From Candidatus Omnitrophota bacterium (GTDB taxonomy: Bacteria; Omnitrophota; Gorgyraeia; 1-14-0-20-64-10), in assembly GCA_023248095.1 (NCBI GenBank), contig JAHFFF010000054.1:1-10116 (forward strand): a stretch of 10,116 bases of DNA, given 5' to 3'. Of this stretch, positions 8,501-10,116 are shown piece after piece. Made by a program: the position numbers and the translations under genes. The stretch's first letter is position 1. Each line of letters opens with the position of its first letter. The notes under the pieces were generated by a model. The model saw nothing but the letters and a program-made list of their open reading frames with translations, was not told the origin of the DNA and did no database searches.

Positions 8501-9262
8501 TATATACACTTGCACGAATACGTTATTCAGGAGCGGCGGGATCAAATTCTGGGACATCACGCCGATATCCTGCTGGCGGACAGCGATACAGCCACCGTGC
8601 AGTTGGTCGTCACACAAAACGCGGCGGCACTCCCGGGTCTTAGGCTCACGAGCGCGGGCCTGTGGGATATTCAGGTTTCCAGCGTATGGCAGATGCTGGC
8701 CGATCTGGAAGCGATGACAGTGAGCCGGGATCCCGGGATCAGTCTGCGCCTCCTGGAGCAGTTACGTCAGGGAAACCTGCGTATTTATAAAAATGGTCAA
8801 CAGCTGCTGGAACAGCATTACGGCGACGCGCTCTCCTCGGGTGACGTGCTTGTGATTAAAGCTGTCTCCGAAATTTCCGCCGGAATGGAGGAGATTGTTT
8901 GGCAGAATCTCACGCCGGTCGTGATTAGCGCTGGGTTGGAAGCGGCCCACCCGGAGCTGGAGGTTTTCCGCCGGGCGGAGGGATTCCCGGCGCTGTTCGC
9001 CGGCGGGGAGGAAACGCCGGCGGAAGTGGCTTCCCGGGCGGTCATCGCCTGGCCTGGATCCACAAACCTCATCTTCGCCGGGACGAAGCAGGAGGCGAGG
9101 CGGTTCATCCCGATCCTGCAGGAAGCCGGGTTCGAGGTGCGCACGCCCGCTCCCGGCAACCTGATTCTCGAGATCCTCCGGGCGGCCGGGCTGGAGGGCC
9201 GGATGCTCGAGCGAGCCGGGGAGATCCTCGGCGCCGAAACGACCTTCGCCGGCCAGGCATAA
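2561..9262 (+). CDS. Giant 2233-residue exported mosaic protein with an SF1 (UPF1/DNA2-type) helicase core
   Basis: A single open frame from ATG 2561 to TAA 9260-9262. Residues 1-24 look like a Sec signal peptide: Lys2, Arg4 and Arg7, a hydrophobic core, and cleavage after A-F-A24. AGLEE follows at 35-39. Residues 87 to about 425 are four beta-rich repeats, and 430-610 are mainly helical. Residues 615-680 may be the beta-barrel that precedes the ATPase in UPF1-like helicases. Helicase motifs run from Gln763 to Arg1157: GPPGTGKT 783-790, DESS 919-922, GDAKQ 946-950, YR 1001-1002, DSYQGGE 1119-1125 and NVALSRA 1152-1158. AGMEE at 1221-1225 opens a lower-GC part with HEAT-like helices (about 1390-1660), unassigned segments, and a possible beta-grasp (2011-2106). 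AGMEE at 2107-2111 precedes a GC-rich C-terminal domain. Helicases of this family use ATP to unwind or translocate on nucleic acid in the cytosol, so a signal peptide is unexpected. No clear Shine-Dalgarno sequence precedes the ATG; the signal peptide supports this start. The helicase call is firm; the overall role is unknown. Confidence 0.93.
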   Translation: MKNRSVRGICALFLTLGLTLPAFALRQTELSETEAGLEEMKAALTPAQAGVEQRVQIYRRRTKNWMKEEEHEVSQLTPELLATFDGVRLKGLKLKGGKLPLPGQTDLFPGPKNSPVEVDFENGKITQVRVLRPDKKTVRHETLYGRVEQMADGLLLESFRVPPSRKQLAKLGRVTLKGPDLRLGKNGKLPISGIADRFTGYGAARVEMDLENGYLLEVRIFDDAGQLQKRETYLRLERTEDKKFLGTSRPQKITQARLTLLGRVTVQGVRLGKDGSLHLAGDRGRIEQHPEAPVEVDLEDGHVAAVRVLRPEDSSVKETVVFTRIERLQDGRLLHTFHDRPPSRWEDYGSSVIPGFRLTRNALQHWKGEPGRQLGRAYAVHPNAWADLFIEDGGVSWVKIVKDTKGQPVDFRTGPGMGRVNRGLYPREEELRLRLAREFRGAGVPELWAEPAAETLLRMGAASLSKLHKDGLLTDADLQTLRELDAGKTDLAALAGRVGTRIAQYGERTGDEGIVKKLVTHQLFPWSEIERLQRTYELGQTLDLIGEALNHPNVEDWIKRAQSARNRRGKLAIAKHLRRYDPEISPKFKDQGEALIVELQKYLLILDQILSSPEGELCDCVVENIDRSGDIGVRLQGELERMPELEPRQQVRISFAKGAETVWKVVAYDPENFWVTLAPADPENRSPVRRGQQARFQPIRKDIPLKQQREILARLLAQLQESKGRTTGSRVMDRLFGLIPLTADPNKPLSQEQFIDKEILADQAQEMAVQLALNKTEMTLIEGPPGTGKTKVIAEIIRQAVARGKKVLLVSQMHQAVDNALEEIMEDPAIPVLRLGNDPAAFRYGTEKFWPGTAFTHSPSAPEAIRQAASQVWEEFEEKKSRSQGGMVIAATDSGIGTDWFRMKYLSGPLNKFDLVIMDESSRETVPGALVPLELLAPDGKMVFVGDAKQLPPYFSLTSEQRAQFRAADVPGPAIRAYQRSIIEWLFSNGQGDRVMLSTNYRSPPVLARLISLLFYDGDLNTRGWEDFDAETFNLRLIDLAEEPNRFYEDRDKETGSILNEKSAGQVLEMVHFYHEQRKVFLDEITIITPYRRQAAHLIGLLKEAYPHHKNLPRVTTVDSYQGGENKVIILDFVRSNPEGEIGFLKDLRRLNVALSRALESLAIVWDSRTFAPDLMMSGSPEDQRAREKLRDLRDYYRNEVAVFFPEARAVNGNGNGKTAAGMEEELERIVGQTIQILKGQRDIRTYNPPVRLSRWLAYHPQEEIPSVDALAQAVMAGIHYKPPWYGRFIYRAYHRDTQRLIHNEATEILPLLATRASSRAKLPVEETVQQSLQHLRSEPWWAYSTLEALVPDPRFEAAISAEAGELLQWAKDQKSEDSENLLAQMIPRKAYYPALAAMVPVLVQMAIEGPEPSVRQSGRNLLRAMIRAEHHRFYPELAVQVPGLLQRISRTVGNVPYEAARQFYWQGVNDRPEGQQASDPAVEEFLDTRWLIQELVAGIPRIEQSLEFRSVLLAGIPDIFESFVHDKHFVLGQELGNPSVFQDLLNRLAVLDDQEIQSALQVETGKLADRMAQEGFPEEDYLAVRSFSRVMIRDPQLSRFWVAQVPKLASWSTSPKLYGVSEFYLTEMLKFSRRRFAETLVQQIPILLEALFISDPQLKEHENVRIAEASENLLTQITEARLLPGSVVLQVLARYATTTEPQHGAKLLLALRRNGYLSERAYRWVVGKLFVPRLLREMESYGRPFAESAETLPPLEGVTVVEPYQIFISQSQDDIQPLSIEEAASYYYAPAFFVRGKERKKFLLYGPGLAAWHADSSSRTYVGISPDGKQMFYMTPWGEMLALRSTPTSYDITSENRRLIDHFLGIMGQEEYFHNPHRLELWERILPFIDEVLQIPLQTPFDQVWTDTPEIMPVEMLTQLADAGIDSEDEIKEFVRLAVDKFLLESHRRDAWVGRILITHAVYFWITRPVPFSLSGNLGYIHLHEYVIQERRDQILGHHADILLADSDTATVQLVVTQNAAALPGLRLTSAGLWDIQVSSVWQMLADLEAMTVSRDPGISLRLLEQLRQGNLRIYKNGQQLLEQHYGDALSSGDVLVIKAVSEISAGMEEIVWQNLTPVVISAGLEAAHPELEVFRRAEGFPALFAGGEETPAEVASRAVIAWPGSTNLIFAGTKQEARRFIPILQEAGFEVRTPAPGNLILEILRAAGLEGRMLERAGEILGAETTFAGQA
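2663..2677 (+). other. AGLEE-coding motif after the signal peptide of the giant gene
   Basis: Residues 35-39, about 11 residues after the predicted signal cleavage, followed by M-K-A-A-L. It matches the position and context of the copy in the divergent gene. A weaker A-G-V-E-Q follows at residues 49-53. Confidence 0.75.
2819..3079 (+). repeat. Protein repeat unit 1 of the giant gene
   Basis: Residues 87-173. The unit starts with a G-V-R-L-type strand, contains P-V-E-V-D-F-E-N-G then V-R-V-L-R-P-D, an E-T-L-Y-G-R-V-E segment and D-G-L-L-L, and ends with P-P-S-R-K and L-G-R. It is predicted from pattern to be mostly beta-strands with short turns. No known family is recognised. Confidence 0.7.
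3080..3349 (+). repeat. Protein repeat unit 2 of the giant gene
   Basis: Residues 174-263. It follows the order of unit 1: V-T-L-K-G, then V-E-M-D-L-E-N-G, E-V-R-I-F, R-E-T-Y-L-R-L-E-R and a terminal L-L-G-R. The P-P-S-R-K element is replaced by R-P-Q-K. It is the most divergent of the three full-length units in its middle part. Confidence 0.7.
3350..3613 (+). repeat. Protein repeat unit 3 of the giant gene
   Basis: Residues 264-351. It contains P-V-E-V-D-L-E-D-G, V-R-V-L-R-P-E-D, K-E-T-V-V-F-T-R-I-E-R, D-G-R-L-L and P-P-S-R. It is closest to unit 1, with the V-R-V-L-R-P core identical, which suggests duplication of a unit 1-like ancestor. Confidence 0.7.
3614..3835 (+). repeat. Degenerate, shortened repeat unit 4 of the giant gene
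   Basis: Residues 352 to about 425. Only the first half of the pattern is clear: a G-F-R-L strand, A-D-L-F-I-E-D-G-G in the position of V-E-V-D-L-E-N-G, and W-V-K-I-V-K-D in place of V-R-V-L-R-P-D. The second half merges into the following helical region, so the end is approximate. Confidence 0.5.
4841..6060 (+). other. SF1 helicase core (UPF1/DNA2/NAM7-like) within the giant gene
   Basis: All core motifs of a superfamily 1B helicase are present in order: Q-motif Gln763, Walker A GPPGTGKT with Lys789 and Thr790, motif Ia around VSQMHQAVDNA, Walker B DESS with Asp919 and Glu920, motif III GDAKQLPP, motif IV NYRS with Arg1002, motif V DSYQGGE, and motif VI NVALSRA with Arg1157. No catalytic residue appears lost, so ATPase activity is expected. 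Whether the substrate is DNA or RNA cannot be told from these motifs. Confidence 0.93.
6221..6235 (+). other. AGMEE-coding motif closing the helicase part of the giant gene
   Basis: Residues 1221-1225, codons GCC GGC ATG GAG GAG, directly after a flexible Asn-Gly-rich linker (N-G-N-G-N-G). Base composition drops from GC-rich to moderate immediately downstream. Confidence 0.75.
6730..7540 (+). other. HEAT/ARM-like helical array within the giant gene
   Basis: Residues 1390-1660 are helix-rich and show a recurring element of the form hydrophobic-x-x-[VI]-P-x-[hydrophobic], with prolines at residues 1401, 1443, 1501, 1518, 1607 and 1646. Such arrays of paired helices usually bind proteins or nucleic acid. 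Spacing is irregular and no family match can be made by eye, so the fold is an inference. Confidence 0.4.
8591..8884 (+). other. Possible MoaD/ThiS-like beta-grasp segment
   Basis: Residues 2011-2108 show a strand (VQLVV), a second strand and helix, LLEQL, a strand with Y-K-N-G, then S-S-G-D-V-L-V-I-K, ending at Ala-Gly of the AGMEE motif. In ThiS and MoaD the same order occurs: helix with LLEQL, a strand, a D-G-D turn and a final strand leading to Gly-Gly. The similarity is short and judged by eye. The terminal residues here are Ala-Gly, and the chain continues beyond them. Confidence 0.35.
8879..8893 (+). other. AGMEE-coding motif before the C-terminal domain of the giant gene
   Basis: Residues 2107-2111, codons GCC GGA ATG GAG GAG. 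It ends the lower-GC segment and precedes the GC-rich terminal domain. A related S-A-G-L-E-A follows at residues 2123-2128 but lacks the second Glu. Confidence 0.75.
8894..9259 (+). other. C-terminal domain of the giant protein
   Basis: Residues 2112-2233, immediately after the last AGMEE motif. Alternating strands and helices are suggested by V-V-I-S-A-G-L-E, F-P-A-L-F-A-G-G, T-P-A-E-V-A, L-I-F-A-G-T and N-L-I-L-E-I-L-R, which gives a small alpha/beta fold. GC content rises sharply relative to the preceding region. No family is recognised. Confidence 0.45.
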
Positions 9263-9312
9263 GCGAACAGCTACCTGGAGGGGTGAAAAGACGGAAAAGG
9301 GTAGTTGGTTGC

Positions 9313-9342
9313 TTCACACACCGGTTTCATAGATGCTATACT
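9313..9342 (+). promoter_or_regulatory. leuC promoter (TTCACA, 18-base spacer, TGC-TATACT)
   Basis: The -35 box TTCACA (9313-9318) has one mismatch to TTGACA. The -10 box TATACT (9337-9342) has one mismatch to TATAAT and is preceded by TGC, an extended -10 element. The expected transcription start at about 9349 lies only a few bases before the leuC ATG at 9352. This also implies that leuC need not be co-transcribed with the giant gene. Confidence 0.6.
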
Positions 9343-9351
9343 GAAAATCTT

Positions 9352-10116
9352 ATGGGAAAAACACTGTTTGAGAAGATCTGGGACCGGCACGTGGTGAGCA
9401 CCTTCCCCGACGGAACCACCCTGCTTTACATCGACCGGCATCTGGTGCATGAGGTGACCAGCCCGCAGGCCTTCGAGGGATTGCGCCTGAGCGGCCGGGA
9501 GGTGCGCCAGCCGAAGCTGACCTTCGCCACCATGGACCACAACGTGCCGACCGACGACCGGCTGAACATCAAGGACCCCATCTCCCGCGCGCAGATCGAG
9601 GCGCTGGAAAAGAACTGCCGGGAGTTCGGGATCAAGCTGTACGATTTGAAATCGGATCTTCAAGGGATCGTGCACATCATCGGGCCGGAGCTGGGCCTGA
9701 CCCTGCCCGGGACGACGATCGTCTGCGGGGACTCTCACACCTCCACGCATGGAGCCTTCGGGACGCTGGCATTCGGCATCGGGACCTCCGAGGTGGAGCA
9801 TGTGCTGGCCACCCAATGCCTGACGCAGAAGAAGCCTAAAACCTTCAAGGTGGAATACACCGGCCGGCTTTCCCCGCACGTCAGCTCCAAGGACATGATC
9901 CTGAAATTGATCGGCACCATCGGGACCGCCGGAGGCACCGGCTTTTGTCTGGAATACTGCGGGGAGGCGGTGCGGGCCCTCTCGATGGAGGCCCGCATGA
10001 CCATCTGCAACATGTCGATCGAAGCGGGCGCCCGGGCCGGCATGATCGCCCCGGACGACGTCACCTTCCGGTACATCGCCTCCGGCAACCGCCCGTTCGC
10101 CCCAAAGGGACAGGCC
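9352..10116 (+). CDS. leuC: 3-isopropylmalate dehydratase large subunit LeuC (partial, N-terminal 255 residues)
   Basis: LeuC with LeuD isomerises 2-isopropylmalate to 3-isopropylmalate in leucine biosynthesis, in the cytosol, using a [4Fe-4S] cluster. The frame opens with MGKTLFEKIWDRHVV and contains the family's signature stretches: YIDRHLVHEVTSPQAF (residues 24-39), TMDHNVPTD, and GDSHTSTHGAFG followed by GTSEVEHVLATQ. These match bacterial LeuC closely and separate it from aconitase. Bacterial LeuC is usually about 465-470 residues. The window ends after 255, so the C-terminal half with the cluster cysteines is not visible, and leuD, if adjacent, is also outside. The ATG lies about 90 bases after the giant gene's stop, has no ribosome binding site, and sits just downstream of a good promoter, suggesting a leaderless or almost leaderless message. 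High GC resembles that of the helicase half of the upstream gene. Confidence 0.97.
   Translation, partial: MGKTLFEKIWDRHVVSTFPDGTTLLYIDRHLVHEVTSPQAFEGLRLSGREVRQPKLTFATMDHNVPTDDRLNIKDPISRAQIEALEKNCREFGIKLYDLKSDLQGIVHIIGPELGLTLPGTTIVCGDSHTSTHGAFGTLAFGIGTSEVEHVLATQCLTQKKPKTFKVEYTGRLSPHVSSKDMILKLIGTIGTAGGTGFCLEYCGEAVRALSMEARMTICNMSIEAGARAGMIAPDDVTFRYIASGNRPFAPKGQA

Noticed and set aside
9185..9199. A-G-L-E-G near the giant protein's C-terminus as another motif copy
   Set aside because: It lacks the second Glu and lies within a predicted helix at the chain end, so it is not counted with the seven exact copies.
9263..9312. Terminator after the giant gene
   Set aside because: Only a five-base CTACC/GGTAG pairing is visible, with a long loop and no T-tract, so no intrinsic terminator can be supported.
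9271..9879. Antisense open frame of 202 codons opposite leuC
   Set aside because: leuC is unambiguous on the plus strand; the antisense frame is a shadow.

Overview
The window looks like the chromosome of a Gram-negative-type bacterium from a poorly characterised lineage. It holds three genes: a truncated minus-strand gene at the left edge, a very long plus-strand gene filling the centre, and the first half of leuC at the right edge. Both large proteins begin with Sec-type signal peptides and repeatedly carry the pentapeptide A-G-[L/M]-E-E. From memory, this peptide recurs in proteins of Omnitrophota (OP3)-like genomes. I regard that assignment as tentative, because nothing else in the window settles the taxonomy.

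Layout. Positions 1-2384 (minus strand) encode at least 794 residues of an unrecognised exported or membrane-anchored protein, with two candidate membrane segments and four AGLEE motifs. Positions 2385-2560 are a short AT-rich divergent promoter region with nested dyads. Positions 2561-9262 (plus strand) encode one uninterrupted 2233-residue mosaic protein. In order it has a signal peptide, an AGLEE motif, four beta-rich repeats of about 88 residues, a helical region, a complete UPF1/DNA2-type superfamily 1 helicase core, an AGMEE motif, a helical array resembling HEAT repeats, uncharacterised segments, a possible MoaD/ThiS-like beta-grasp segment, a second AGMEE motif and a C-terminal domain of about 120 residues. 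Positions 9263-9351 hold the leuC promoter. Positions 9352-10116 encode the N-terminal 255 residues of the isopropylmalate dehydratase large subunit.

The most interesting signal is the AG[L/M]EE motif. It occurs seven times in the two divergently transcribed genes. Both proteins carry it in the same place just after the signal peptide, and otherwise it sits at apparent domain borders. In the giant gene two copies coincide with abrupt changes in base composition: GC-rich up to about 6235, much less GC-rich up to about 8880, then GC-rich again. This suggests modules joined or processed at a conserved linker. The second puzzle is an apparently intact ATP-dependent helicase behind a clear signal peptide.

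The two large genes share a promoter region and leader architecture and may act together, perhaps at the envelope, but no function can be assigned from sequence alone. leuC belongs to leucine biosynthesis, has its own promoter and is probably unrelated to its neighbours. No rRNA, tRNA, CRISPR array, insertion sequence or convincing terminator was found.
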